In this document: piece after piece, positions 10,163-18,717 of the stretch | Position numbering within the stretch: the stretch's first letter is position 1 | How the letters are laid out: every line of letters begins with the position of its first letter | From: Candidatus Fermentibacteraceae bacterium | GTDB taxonomy: Bacteria > Fermentibacterota > Fermentibacteria > Fermentibacterales > JCC-6 | Assembly (NCBI GenBank): GCA_016744855.1 | Contig: JADGDO010000002.1 | Coordinates: 124,001-188,000, forward strand | Reading direction: 5' to 3' | Length of the DNA: 64,000 bases | Position numbers and translations under genes: made by a program | The notes under the pieces: model-generated | Databases searched by the model: none | What the model saw: only the letters and a program-made list of their open reading frames with translations | What the model was told of the DNA's origin: nothing

Positions 10163-11070
10163 TTATTCTTCTCGCTATTCTCGGTTTCACTATTTCTCCG
10201 GCTGACTCGGCCAGGGAACTAATATCAATAAGGCACATTCCGGATGGTGCTATTCACTACGCTCAGCTTGCAGCTGCCGAACATGGCTCCTGGGTGCTGG
10301 AATTCGGAAGGCTTCTCGAAAGTGCAGGACGATTCTCTGATGCATACCGTATTTATGGAATTGCTCTTGGGAACAGCTCATCACAGGAAACATCTGATTG
10401 GTTGATCAACAGAAGACAAGGTGTTTCTCCTTTGGACACAACACTGGTGATAACCACCTCTATTGCAAACACAGGCAATATCCCTGCATGGTGCGTGCAG
10501 GTAATAATTCCTCTACCGGTCCCCCATCCTCCTTTTCAAGATCTCACCATTCTGGAAAGTGATTTTACTCCATCGGGAAACCTGATGGTTGCAGATATTC
10601 CTCTTATTCCTCCAGGACATACGGTAAACCTCTCAATCGCTGTTAACATTTGCCAGCAACCGATTTCAATGCGACCCATTCCGGAATCGCTCAGCGACGA
10701 GACCCTCAACTGGATTTCACAAACTCTGCGATCTATGCCCATTCCCCCCGCCTTACCCGGCCCTTGCGTACCAATGAGCGAAGAAATGGCGAGGCTTGCA
10801 GAAGAACATGGATTAGCCATGAAGCTTGAGGGAGGACTAATTCTTGACAGAACAGGTTTTATTTTCCATGCATGGAACATCCTTCAGGATCCCTGCATCA
10901 GAATTGATCCGCTTCTTTTCAAGAGTGATTCCCTGCTTTCAATAGCCCACAACCCGACTGATGTAATCCCTCTGTGGGATCTGGGAGTAACAGATGGATA
11001 CGAGCTCAATCTGCTTTACAAAAACCCCGAGTGCGAACTCACCGGATCAATTCAGATAGACCCGCAATAA
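10159..11070 (+). CDS. exported transglutaminase-like protein
   Basis: 303 residues, GTG start overlapping the permease stop by four bases. An N-terminal hydrophobic stretch (ILLAILGFTISPADS) looks like a signal peptide or anchor. Residues 85-165 are beta-rich. Residues 185-255 carry a transglutaminase-like triad: Cys203 in LPGPCVP, His237 in FIFHAWNI and Asp250 in CIRIDPL, with the usual Cys...HAW...DP order and spacing. The family ranges from proteases to amidases and cross-linking enzymes, so the reaction cannot be named. No strong family match beyond the triad is visible and the fold assignment is an inference. Tight coupling to the LolC/E-like permease suggests an envelope role. Confidence 0.6.
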   Translation: MIILLAILGFTISPADSARELISIRHIPDGAIHYAQLAAAEHGSWVLEFGRLLESAGRFSDAYRIYGIALGNSSSQETSDWLINRRQGVSPLDTTLVITTSIANTGNIPAWCVQVIIPLPVPHPPFQDLTILESDFTPSGNLMVADIPLIPPGHTVNLSIAVNICQQPISMRPIPESLSDETLNWISQTLRSMPIPPALPGPCVPMSEEMARLAEEHGLAMKLEGGLILDRTGFIFHAWNILQDPCIRIDPLLFKSDSLLSIAHNPTDVIPLWDLGVTDGYELNLLYKNPECELTGSIQIDPQ

Positions 11071-11087
11071 GTGAAAGTGCAGTTAAA

Positions 11088-11963
11088 ATGAAGACATATG
11101 TCGATTGTTACTCATGCTTCCTCAAACAGGCATTAAGCGCTACCAGACGAGCAGGTGGGACGGAAGAGCAGCAGCTCTCTGTTCTTAGAAGAACCATGGA
11201 AATCTTAGCAAAACTGGATCAAGGAGCCATTCCTCCGGAGATCGCAAGATTGATACATCACGCGGTGAGAGAAGAAATCTCCTGCCCTGATCCATACCGC
11301 GAAGCAAAACAGGCAAGTACCAGGGAGGCGCTCAATATTCTGCCGGAACTGCGTCAACTTATAGACAACTCTGAAAATCCTTTAGATACAGCAATAAGAT
11401 TGGCTATAGCAGGTAACATCATGGATTTCGGGGTAATGGAAGATTTTGGCAATCTTCATGATACGATTGACAGAGTTCTGAGCCAACCCTTCGCCATAGA
11501 TCACACAGAGGAATTGAAGGAACTGCTTAACAGCTCGGACCACGTTCTTTTCCTTGCAGACAACACGGGAGAAACGGTATTTGACCGGGCACTGATTGAA
11601 AAAATACAAATCCCAGTTATCTACGGTGTGAAAGGTTCACCGGTTCTGAATGACGCCACAAAGCAGGATGCAATGGAAGCCGGGCTTCAGGAGGTCGCTA
11701 CAATTCTATCTAACGGGAGTGATGTTCCGGGAACTCTGCTCGAACTCTGCTCTGAGGATTTCAGAAATGCCTTTGAACAAGCACCGGTAGTAATTGCAAA
11801 GGGTCAGGGCAACTATGAATCTCTGAGTAATGCTGGTAGCAAAGTTTTCTGTCTGCTGCAGATCAAATGCCCTGTGATCGGAGAAGATATTGGAGCAGAA
11901 AAAGGCAGTATCGTCTGCCGTCGCTCATCAGTACCGGGAGAAGTGATCATAACCCCCGACTGA
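11088..11963 (+). CDS. DUF89/ARMT1-like metal-dependent phosphatase
   Basis: 291 residues from the ATG at 11088, which begins MKTYVDCYSCFLKQAL, the typical opening of the archaeal-bacterial DUF89 subgroup. Other family motifs are LFLADNTGETVFDRALIE (about 155-172), YGVKGSPVLNDAT and VIAKGQGNYESLSN. DUF89 proteins are metal-dependent phosphatases proposed to remove damaged phosphometabolites. A frame-open extension upstream overlaps the previous gene but lacks family character, so I chose the internal ATG; its ribosome site is weak. The 3' end overlaps thiL, on the opposite strand, by 36 bp. Cytosolic. Confidence 0.85.
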   Translation: MKTYVDCYSCFLKQALSATRRAGGTEEQQLSVLRRTMEILAKLDQGAIPPEIARLIHHAVREEISCPDPYREAKQASTREALNILPELRQLIDNSENPLDTAIRLAIAGNIMDFGVMEDFGNLHDTIDRVLSQPFAIDHTEELKELLNSSDHVLFLADNTGETVFDRALIEKIQIPVIYGVKGSPVLNDATKQDAMEAGLQEVATILSNGSDVPGTLLELCSEDFRNAFEQAPVVIAKGQGNYESLSNAGSKVFCLLQIKCPVIGEDIGAEKGSIVCRRSSVPGEVIITPD

Positions 11964-12851
11964 AATGCTTAACTCGTGTCCACTATCTGTAACTACTACC
12001 CCTCGTCCTTCTGTAGCAGAACCTACCCTGAAAAAACCCTCACCGGGCAGGGGAGCCGAATCGGGAAGGGAAAAGAGTAGTTCAAAATCCTCACCTGCAG
12101 TAGCCCCTCCACGTGGATTGAGTGAAGTATAGGGTACCATAGGAACTTTTTCCAGCTCGAGGTGGATTTTCACACCGCTTTCACAAGCAAGGTGGTGGCA
12201 TTCTGAAAAGAGTCCGTCGGAAACATCAATAGCAGCTTGCACCCCACATTTTCTAAGAATCAAGAGGGTGTCAAATCTGGCTTCGGGAGTAAGAAATAGC
12301 TTTATCTGCTGTTTTTCAAGAATGGTGAGCTTTTGAGTTCTGCTCTTCTCCAGAAGTTCTGGTGAATCAAATGACCTGCCGAGTGGACCGGTCACCCAGA
12401 TAGAATCCCCCGCTTTAACAGAGCTTCGGAGGAGTGGTTTGTTTTCACCACACTCACCGATAGCTGTAAGTGTTACTCCAAAAACTGACCCTCTTATGGT
12501 CTCTCCACCCACAACAGGGCAATCCGCCCTTGATGTAAGACCATCATAGAAATCAAGTAGCCATTCAACTTCAATGTCCGGGGGAAGCATAACAGAAGAA
12601 AGCACTGAAACAGGTTCTCCCCCCATAGCGGCAATATCAGACAAAGTGGCTTCAAGTAAACGTTTTGCCAGCTTGGCTGGAGAGGTCCACCACCTATAGA
12701 AGTGTGTTCCCTCAAAAAACGAATCAGAAGTAACTACAGGTGTTTTTAGTGAAGAGAGAACTGCAGCATCGTCACCTGCAGAAGCCATAGGGAATTTTTC
12801 TCTCAGTGCTCTTATAAATCCGTGTTCCCCGATATCGCTCAAATACGTCAT
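11928..12851 (-). CDS. thiL: thiamine-monophosphate kinase
   Basis: 307 residues, the family length. ThiL phosphorylates thiamine monophosphate to the active cofactor thiamine diphosphate using ATP. The N-terminal GEHGFI and AGDDAAVL motifs, the metal-binding SDIAAMGG (about 70-77), GGETIRG, the VSDGL motif (about 211) and GEDFEL near 250 are all present. Its ATG overlaps the stop of mtnP by four bases, making a two-gene operon. No other thiamine gene is in the window. The thiamine-diphosphate-dependent KorB elsewhere in the window would use its product. Confidence 0.93.
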   Translation of the reverse strand: MTYLSDIGEHGFIRALREKFPMASAGDDAAVLSSLKTPVVTSDSFFEGTHFYRWWTSPAKLAKRLLEATLSDIAAMGGEPVSVLSSVMLPPDIEVEWLLDFYDGLTSRADCPVVGGETIRGSVFGVTLTAIGECGENKPLLRSSVKAGDSIWVTGPLGRSFDSPELLEKSRTQKLTILEKQQIKLFLTPEARFDTLLILRKCGVQAAIDVSDGLFSECHHLACESGVKIHLELEKVPMVPYTSLNPRGGATAGEDFELLFSLPDSAPLPGEGFFRVGSATEGRGVVVTDSGHELSISVGGYDHFSRY

Positions 12852-13702
12852 CGGTTAAGTATGACCTCCAGTTGAGAGAGTTTCACTGCAGGAGATGCAT
12901 CAGGCGAAGTCATAACGCCCATTGAAGAGTTACAGGAGCAGGAGAATTTCTCATCTCCTCTGAGAAGAAGAAGCGCTTCGCTTAATACTTTTCCAGCCAT
13001 AAGAACATTGTCTTTAACAACAGCCATGACCATTTCAACAGTTACATCTTCTTCTGACTGATGCCAGCAGTCGTAATCTGTGCTCATGGCTAGAGTTCCA
13101 TAACACATTCCAGCTTCTCTAGCGAGTTTTGCTTCGGGCAATGTAGTCATTCCAATGATATCCCAGCCCTGGGCTCTATAAAACTCACTCTCGGCACGGG
13201 AGCTGAAAGCGGGACCTTCCATAACAACCATTGTTCCACCATCATGTACAACAGCTCCGGCTTTTCGAACTGCTTTAACTAGAAGTGCCCGAAGGTCAGA
13301 ACAATAGGGATCACCGAATGGAGCATGACCGACAACACCCCCTCCAAAGAAAGAAGACAATCGAATTCCCTTTGTTCTATCAAAAAGTTGATCCGGAACA
13401 ACAAAATGCCGAGGTTCAATCTCAGAACGGAGACTGCCGACAGCATTGAAACTGATGAGAGTATCCACTCCCACGCTTTTGAGTGCATAGATGTTTGCAG
13501 CATAGGGGACTTCAGAGGGTGTATAGATGTGTCCTTTACCATGTCTGGGAATGAATGCAAGTTCCAGACCGTGAAGATTTCCAAATGTAACCTCTGCAGA
13601 AGGGTTACCGAAAGGGGTTTCGATTGTTTCACTCCGGTCGATTTCCACACCGGGAATGGAGTACACTCCACTGCCCCCAATAATGCCGACGATATGAGCC
13701 AT
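12848..13702 (-). CDS. mtnP: S-methyl-5'-thioadenosine/purine nucleoside phosphorylase
   Basis: 284 residues. The PNP/MTAP family 2 signature is clear: GIIGGSGVYSIPG at the N-terminus, ETPFGNPSAEV, FIPRHGKGHIYTPSEVPYAANIYAL, NAVGSL (about 92), VMEGPAFSSRAESE and the MTTLPEAKLAREAGM segment. The enzyme splits methylthioadenosine (from polyamine or SAM metabolism) with phosphate, releasing adenine; some members prefer other purine nucleosides. The ATG follows an AGGA ribosome site. It leads the mtnP-thiL operon, and the exact substrate preference cannot be read from the sequence. Confidence 0.92.
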   Translation of the reverse strand: MAHIVGIIGGSGVYSIPGVEIDRSETIETPFGNPSAEVTFGNLHGLELAFIPRHGKGHIYTPSEVPYAANIYALKSVGVDTLISFNAVGSLRSEIEPRHFVVPDQLFDRTKGIRLSSFFGGGVVGHAPFGDPYCSDLRALLVKAVRKAGAVVHDGGTMVVMEGPAFSSRAESEFYRAQGWDIIGMTTLPEAKLAREAGMCYGTLAMSTDYDCWHQSEEDVTVEMVMAVVKDNVLMAGKVLSEALLLLRGDEKFSCSCNSSMGVMTSPDASPAVKLSQLEVILNR

Positions 13703-13782
13703 AGGTATTCCTTTCTGTTTTCAATTAGATGTCAATCATACACGGGAAATAGAATGCAGAAAAGAAGAGAGAAAGTGGGGGG

Positions 13783-13811
13783 TTGAGTTTGTGAATTTTT
13801 TAACTTATACT
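13783..13811 (+). promoter_or_regulatory. sigma70-type promoter of the FadL-like porin gene
   Basis: TTGAGT at 13783-13788, a 17-bp spacer and TATACT at 13806-13811. The predicted start is near 13818, giving a leader of about 47 nt that ends in the AAGGAAGGGA ribosome site. Confidence 0.6.
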
Positions 13812-13864
13812 CTTATTGTGATATTTGTAACTATCGGTGCTTTCTAACCAGTAAGGAAGGGAAA

Positions 13865-15157
13865 ATGAGAAAAAGCATGAATTTCGCAGCAATGGTAATG
13901 ATCTGTGTTTTGTTCACAGGTTCTGCATTGGCCACAAATGGCATGAACATGATTGGGTACGGTGTTCGTTCGTCCGGAATGGGTGGAGCGGATGTTGCAG
14001 TAGATGGTAGTTTCGCAGGTGTTGCAGGTAACCCGGCAACAATGGGCAAACTCGCTGATCAGGGATTGGCAGTAGGAGTTTCTCTGCTCATGCCAAAGCT
14101 TAATGTCTCCAATGAGTCGATGGGAATGGGCCTCGACATTGATGGCGAAGCTCAGCTCTTCCCTCTTCCTTCACTGGCCTATACCAGTAGACTTGGAGCT
14201 GATTCACCATGGGTTCTTGGCCTTGAAGCATATGCGCAGGGTGGAATGGGTGTAGAGTTTCTAAACTTCCCCACCAGTGCTACCACTTCTGATAAAATTT
14301 CATCAAATGTAATGTTCATGAGACTCACCGGTGCCGCAAGTTACGAGGTTAACGACGCACTAACACTCGGTCTTGCAGCAATTGGAGGGTACGCAAAAAT
14401 GGAATTCTCCATGTTCCCTGGCAGTCAGGGAGGTATGGATGTTACAGATCTTACAGATATGTCGATTGCAGGCCGCCTGGGTCTTCAGTACAAGATTTGT
14501 CCAGCACTCAGTCTGGGTATGGTTTACACATCTGAAACAGCTCTTGACCTTGCAGGCGGCAACGCTGCTGTAAACTTCGGTTCAGAGATGGGTGGAGTAG
14601 TTGACTATGAAGCCGAAATGATGAATTTCGCCTGGCCTCAGGAAGCAGAATTCGGTATTGCCCTTCAGCCCGATGCCAACTGGCTCTTTGCAGTAGATGC
14701 CAAGTGGATAAACTGGGAATCTTCAATGGACGTAGTAACGCTCGAAGTAAGCAACCCGCCGGACGGAATGCCTGAAACACCATTCCCCGATGGACAGGGA
14801 GGCTACACCAATGCCATGCCTTTCCAGATGAAGTGGGAGAATCAGATGGTTTATGCTCTGGGTATAGAGTATTCAGTTAATGAAATGAATACTGTCAGAG
14901 CTGGGTTCAATTATGGCAAGAACCCTGTTCCCGATGAAAACCTCTCCCCTCTTTTTCCTGCTATTGTGGAAACGCATGCCACTGTCGGTTATGGTCTTCA
15001 TCTGAACAATCTTTCTTTCGATCTGGCATATGAGCACGGCTTTGAAAACAGCCAGACAAATGAGAATGTTAACCAGATGATTAACCCGTTCGGTCCCGGA
15101 ATTACAGTAAGCCACTCTCAGAATACAATACATTTCGAGACAGCCTACTCTTTCTAA
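13865..15157 (+). CDS. outer-membrane transport protein, OmpP1/FadL/TodX family
   Basis: 430 residues. Signal peptide at 1-23 (cleavage after ALA). The mature N-terminus TNGMNMIGYGVRSSGMGGAD with VAGNPATM follows the FadL pattern (hatch segment, then NPA). The rest alternates polar and apolar residues as expected for a 14-stranded barrel and ends in Phe (ETAYSF). FadL-type channels pass hydrophobic compounds across the outer membrane. It is monocistronic, with its own promoter at 13783-13811 and a perfect terminator at 15178-15212. The isolated strong expression signals suggest an abundant porin. Confidence 0.85.
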   Translation: MRKSMNFAAMVMICVLFTGSALATNGMNMIGYGVRSSGMGGADVAVDGSFAGVAGNPATMGKLADQGLAVGVSLLMPKLNVSNESMGMGLDIDGEAQLFPLPSLAYTSRLGADSPWVLGLEAYAQGGMGVEFLNFPTSATTSDKISSNVMFMRLTGAASYEVNDALTLGLAAIGGYAKMEFSMFPGSQGGMDVTDLTDMSIAGRLGLQYKICPALSLGMVYTSETALDLAGGNAAVNFGSEMGGVVDYEAEMMNFAWPQEAEFGIALQPDANWLFAVDAKWINWESSMDVVTLEVSNPPDGMPETPFPDGQGGYTNAMPFQMKWENQMVYALGIEYSVNEMNTVRAGFNYGKNPVPDENLSPLFPAIVETHATVGYGLHLNNLSFDLAYEHGFENSQTNENVNQMINPFGPGITVSHSQNTIHFETAYSF

Positions 15158-15177
15158 ATTCCTCTGTTCTGACATCA

Positions 15178-15212
15178 GCCGCCCCGGGACCAAGTGCCCG
15201 GGGCGGCTTTTT
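15178..15212 (+). terminator. intrinsic terminator of the FadL-like gene
   Basis: A perfect 11-bp stem (GCCGCCCCGGG with CCCGGGGCGGC), an 8-nt loop and five T residues, 20 bp after the stop codon. It also rules out in-frame rlmN starts inside the stem. Confidence 0.92.
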
Positions 15213-15253
15213 GCATTATCTTCGCCCTAATGCAACAACCTGAAAGGAAAAAA

Positions 15254-16306
15254 GTGAAGGTACAACTTCTTGGTCTGAATTTTGATGAACTACAGAACTG
15301 GCTCGTGGAAGATCTGAAACAGAAACCCTTCAGGGCAAAACAGTTATTCACATGGCTTCACTTTCGAAGAGTATCATCCTTTGAGGAGATGACAGATCTT
15401 TCTCTGAAATTCCGCAACATTCTCAAGTCTGAAGCCGAAATTACTGTTCCAGAACAGACTGAGAGGGTTGAATCTGATGAAGGAACAGTAAAATACCTGC
15501 TCAAACTCCCTGGAGGACCAGCAGAATCCGTCATGATTCCAGACCCACCCAGGTTTACAGCCTGCCTCTCGACTCAGTACGGCTGCAGAATGGGATGCAA
15601 GTTCTGCATGACTGGCAGCGCAGGCTTCCACGGAAACATGTCAGCTGCTGAGATTGTAGCACAGCTTTACACGATGGCAGGCCATTCTCCAGCCAGGATA
15701 AGTAATGTTGTTTTCATGGGAATGGGAGAACCGATGGACAACTGGGATGCTGTCGGGTCAGCCCTTGAAATCATTAGCGATGACAGAGGCATCTGTATCG
15801 GTCAGAGGAAAATAACTGTCTCCACAGTAGGAATCCCAGGTGGTATAAGGAAACTGGTTGACATGGAAAAACAGTATGGCCTTGCAGTTTCACTGCACAG
15901 CGCTGTCAGAGAAACAAGAGAAGAGATTATTCCTGCAGCAAGAGCAATGAGTCTAGAACAACTGAAACATGATATTCTGGAATACACCGGAACGACAGGA
16001 AGAAGAGTCACCCTTGAGTACTGCCTTATTCGAGGGGTAAATGATTCAATTGAGGAAGCACATGAATTAGCAGAATATGCCAAAGACATCCCATGTAAAA
16101 TTAATCTTCTAGTCTACAATCCGGTTCCCGGACTGGATTGGAAACGTCCCTCTGAGGAAGTCCTCAAGAGATTCACAGAGTATTTGTACCCAAGATCTTC
16201 TGCGGTAACTCTTCGCCGTTCGCGGGGAGGCAAAGTTGCCGGAGCCTGTGGGCAACTTGGTGCTTCTGTGCTGCTGGAAAAAGAAAAAGGGCCCGGTTGT
16301 CAATAG
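15254..16306 (+). CDS. rlmN: 23S rRNA (adenine2503-C2)/tRNA methyltransferase RlmN
   Basis: 350 residues from the GTG at 15254, placed 6 nt after AAAGGA. Upstream in-frame starts (15194, 15230) are disfavoured because they fall in or next to the preceding terminator. Radical SAM cysteines C111, C115 and C118 (CRMGCKFC), the MTGSAGFHGN motif, GMGEPMDN, TVSTVGIPGGI and the resolving cysteine in ACGQL (about C332) are all present, so both methylation cysteines are in place. RlmN methylates C2 of A2503 in 23S rRNA (and A37 in some tRNAs) and works in the cytosol. It ends in a hairpin shared with the convergent gene. Confidence 0.95.
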   Translation: MKVQLLGLNFDELQNWLVEDLKQKPFRAKQLFTWLHFRRVSSFEEMTDLSLKFRNILKSEAEITVPEQTERVESDEGTVKYLLKLPGGPAESVMIPDPPRFTACLSTQYGCRMGCKFCMTGSAGFHGNMSAAEIVAQLYTMAGHSPARISNVVFMGMGEPMDNWDAVGSALEIISDDRGICIGQRKITVSTVGIPGGIRKLVDMEKQYGLAVSLHSAVRETREEIIPAARAMSLEQLKHDILEYTGTTGRRVTLEYCLIRGVNDSIEEAHELAEYAKDIPCKINLLVYNPVPGLDWKRPSEEVLKRFTEYLYPRSSAVTLRRSRGGKVAGACGQLGASVLLEKEKGPGCQ

Positions 16307-16328
16307 ACAAACCGGACCCCTCTTTTTT
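16290..16328. terminator. bidirectional terminator between rlmN and the small barrel gene
   Basis: An imperfect stem (GGGCCCGGTTGTC with GACAAACCGGACCCC) whose loop includes the rlmN stop, followed by CTCTTTTTT on the plus strand. The minus strand reads a CTTTTTCTTTTT tract on the other side. Confidence 0.75.
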
Positions 16329-16337
16329 CCGCAAATT

Positions 16338-16922
16338 CTAAAAAATCAAACTTCCCTGAATTCTAACACCAGAGAGATCTTTCTCTGATTCTCCGGCAAG
16401 TTCTCCCCCGATGGGAACCCAATCCCCACCAAGAGTAATATCGAAGAATGTATTCTCATTTATCTTCACACGAGCGCCTGCTTCTACACCGATCATCGCT
16501 CCGCCTGTGCTTCTAGAATCAGTATCTTCTGTAGTCTCTGCAACGGAATCCCAAACTACGATTCCACCGGCACTAACTCCAAGAAAAGGCTCGAGCCCAC
16601 GGGCTCCTGCATAAGGTCTGTAAAACGGGTAGTTTCTGTAACCAAGGCTAAGCATTACAGAAGTGATTCCATCATAATGTTCTCTGTCAGAGCCACACAT
16701 ACCGCCACCGATTGCGAGTCTGAACTGATCACCCTGAGCCATTGGAGTCTCTGCTCCCACCTGAAATAGGGAACCTACAGAAAGCTGATTATTATCATTG
16801 AGAAGACCAGGCATCCACACGCCTGCACCAACGAAAAAATCCATGCTATCACGCGGAGGGTCAACCTCCTGGGCAACAGAAACCGCCGATATAATCAGTA
16901 AAAGGATGAATACCTTGTTCAT
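16338..16922 (-). CDS. small outer-membrane beta-barrel protein
   Basis: 194 residues with a signal peptide at 1-17 (cleavage after VSVA). The mature part reads as short amphipathic beta strands separated by Gly-, Asp- and Asn-rich turns and ends in a strand with terminal Phe (RIQGSLIF), like OmpW/OmpX-sized eight-stranded barrels. I do not recognise a specific family. It follows cobO by 10 bp with a GGGAG ribosome site, so it is cotranscribed with it, and it ends at the terminator shared with rlmN. A link to cobalamin uptake is possible but rests only on this position. Confidence 0.7.
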   Translation of the reverse strand: MNKVFILLLIISAVSVAQEVDPPRDSMDFFVGAGVWMPGLLNDNNQLSVGSLFQVGAETPMAQGDQFRLAIGGGMCGSDREHYDGITSVMLSLGYRNYPFYRPYAGARGLEPFLGVSAGGIVVWDSVAETTEDTDSRSTGGAMIGVEAGARVKINENTFFDITLGGDWVPIGGELAGESEKDLSGVRIQGSLIF

Positions 16923-16932
16923 ACCATCTCCC

Positions 16933-17460
16933 TCAATTTTCTATTCCCAGCCTGGCTGAGAGTTTTTCTGTATCATAATAGTGCTTTACAGGCACCATCT
17001 CTGTAACAAGATCAGCTGCCTTTATTATAGCATCTGACGCATACCTTCCGGTAAACACCACTTCAATGTTATCCGGTCTTACCGAAGCAAGTTCCAGAAG
17101 TTGTCCTTCTCGAAGCAACCCCAGATAGGCAGACACGCAAATTTCATCTGCAATAACCACATCATAATTGCCACTGTTTATGGCTGTACGCACCGTATCG
17201 ATTCCATCATTGGCCAGCTTAATATCTGCCAATGAGGGTTTTTCTCCAGGAAGAATGAAATCTGGTGTACCGAACTGTATCATTGTTATTTCCGGAAATC
17301 TATCAGAAAGGCACAATTCCGAATAGTCCTGACCTTTCATAAACTGACCAATGAATACCTTCATACCCGAGCATGCAGCCCGTACAGCAAGTCCCAGAGA
17401 AGCTGTTGTTTTGCCTTTTCCATTCCCTGTGTATACCTGTAGTCTACCAACTCTGTTCAT
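16933..17460 (-). CDS. cobO: cob(I)yrinic acid a,c-diamide adenosyltransferase
   Basis: 175 residues from the ATG at 17460, which follows an AAAGGGGGAAG ribosome site. The CobA/CobO/BtuR family is recognised by the P-loop GNGKGKTTASLG near residues 12-23, by FMKG, by VVIADEI (the Walker-B-like segment) and by TGRYA near the C-terminus. The enzyme transfers the adenosyl group of ATP to cob(I)alamin or corrinoids, giving adenosylcobalamin. A B12-binding radical SAM enzyme at 25951 may need corrinoid in this organism. A dyad at 17527-17547 lies upstream of its likely -10 box (TATACT, 17492-17497 on the complement). Confidence 0.92.
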   Translation of the reverse strand: MNRVGRLQVYTGNGKGKTTASLGLAVRAACSGMKVFIGQFMKGQDYSELCLSDRFPEITMIQFGTPDFILPGEKPSLADIKLANDGIDTVRTAINSGNYDVVIADEICVSAYLGLLREGQLLELASVRPDNIEVVFTGRYASDAIIKAADLVTEMVPVKHYYDTEKLSARLGIEN

Positions 17461-17526
17461 CGTGGTTCTTCCCCCTTTCACTCTCTTGGTAAGTATAAGC
17501 AAGAAGACGTTGTATAGCTAATATCT

Positions 17527-17547
17527 GTATTGTTTAATCAACAATAC
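17527..17547. promoter_or_regulatory. perfect inverted repeat upstream of cobO
   Basis: GTATTGTT, 5-bp spacer, AACAATAC. It is centred about 50 bp upstream of the expected cobO transcription start and has no T-run after it, so an operator is more likely than a terminator. Confidence 0.45.
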
Positions 17548-17605
17548 TGGATTAAATTATTTCTGAGTGAGTCTTTCGGCGAAAGTCCTATTTCAGACCA
17601 TCCTC

Positions 17606-18601
17606 CTAGTTGCTGAAACGTTCAAGCTGTTCGAGGAGATAGCTGTTTTCAGGATCCAGCTGAAGAGCAGTTTGAGCTTGTTCAATTGCACCATCTCTGT
17701 CTCCGCTTCTGAAAAGACACTCTGCAAGGGTATCGCGGATGTTGGAATCTTCCGGTGCAAGCTGCACGGCATCCTGTGCCATTGCGGTTGCCTTCTCAAG
17801 CAAAATGCCCCTAATAGCCAGTTCCCAGGCCCCAAGATTCAGCAGCTGAGGGTTATCACTTCCCTCGGTGGCCAATCGCTCAAGAAGATAAATCATTCTT
17901 GCCTCAGATACCGGGCTTTCATCAACCTCGGAAGCATAAATGGATAGACAATTGAAAAGCTCCCAGGTATAGAGGTGGTCTCCAAGAACTGAAAGCGGGT
18001 CGGGATTATCGTTAACAGCAATTTCCACAAACCTGTCTGTTGCTCCATCGTGGCCGGAATTTGCACGAACAACAAGTATTCCGGCTGATTGCCTTCCTCT
18101 CGAATCGCCACCAGCTTCCTCTCCGGCAACAAGAGCGGCATACAGTCTTTCGGCAAGAGGTGCTCCTGAAGTTTCGAGGAAAGCTCTCTCCATTTCTTCA
18201 ACAACCTCAGGGCCTGTCAGAATATTACCCTGGATGGTATAGCCTTCCCCCTGGATGCTTCCGGCCCACTCCATACACATCTCGCCTGTGAATGAAGCAG
18301 TATTACCGTAACTGTCTACAATACCCAGCTGTCTTTGCTCTCTTAAAGAATCCGAGAGGGTCAATAATAGAATGGTAGAATCAGCTGGCACCCCTTCTCT
18401 AAGGAGAGGTAACCCTTCAGTGGCATAGTAATGATTGGTCCAAGATTGCGTTGCAATTGCACCGGCATCAACCTCGGCCCAGGCAACAGAGTGATAGGCA
18501 AAGGGTACGCAGGAAGAAACAGCGACTCCCCATTCACCCGCATCAGAATCATATGCTGCAATCGAGAAGGTGGAAAGAATGGAAGCGAGTAAAAGAATCA
18601 T
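17606..18601 (-). CDS. secreted DUF1028 protein with C-terminal TPR repeats
   Basis: 331 residues. A short hydrophobic N-terminus (MILLLASILS) leads into TFSIAAYDSDAGEWGVAVSS, the hallmark opening of DUF1028, a family with an Ntn-hydrolase-like fold. DAGAIATQSWTN, GNILTG and the GGDSRGRQSAGILVV stretch (about 165-180) are also typical. Residues 255-331 form two TPR-like helix pairs (AWELAIRGILLEKATAMAQD, GDRDGAIEQAQTALQLDPEN). The enzymatic activity of DUF1028 is unknown to me. The gene stands alone between a divergent monooxygenase and cobO; a short CTTTC/GAAAG hairpin follows its stop. Confidence 0.82.
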   Translation of the reverse strand: MILLLASILSTFSIAAYDSDAGEWGVAVSSCVPFAYHSVAWAEVDAGAIATQSWTNHYYATEGLPLLREGVPADSTILLLTLSDSLREQRQLGIVDSYGNTASFTGEMCMEWAGSIQGEGYTIQGNILTGPEVVEEMERAFLETSGAPLAERLYAALVAGEEAGGDSRGRQSAGILVVRANSGHDGATDRFVEIAVNDNPDPLSVLGDHLYTWELFNCLSIYASEVDESPVSEARMIYLLERLATEGSDNPQLLNLGAWELAIRGILLEKATAMAQDAVQLAPEDSNIRDTLAECLFRSGDRDGAIEQAQTALQLDPENSYLLEQLERFSN

Positions 18602-18687
18602 TGGCTACCTCCACAGGTTAAGATTAAAGATAAAGACTCTCTAAATATGAACAATTTCCCGAGAAGTAAGAAAGAGCGGCACGCTAT

Positions 18688-18702
18688 GTTGACTTTGTCA
18701 AC
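18688..18702. promoter_or_regulatory. operator-like dyad 1 (GTTGAC-N3-GTCAAC)
   Basis: A perfect 6-bp dyad with TTT at the centre. It covers the predicted -35 box (TTGACT, 18689-18694) of the monooxygenase gene. An identical half-site pair lies 27 bp downstream, centre to centre. Confidence 0.6.
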
Positions 18703-18717
18703 TTCATTGCGTATGTT
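18689..18717 (+). promoter_or_regulatory. promoter of the nitronate monooxygenase gene
   Basis: TTGACT at 18689-18694, a 17-bp spacer and TATGTT at 18712-18717. Both hexamers overlap the two dyads, so a protein bound there would block RNA polymerase. Confidence 0.55.

Noticed and set aside
17461..17605. Cobalamin riboswitch before cobO
   Set aside because: The gap is only 145 bp and I see no B12-box-like core; only a simple dyad is present.
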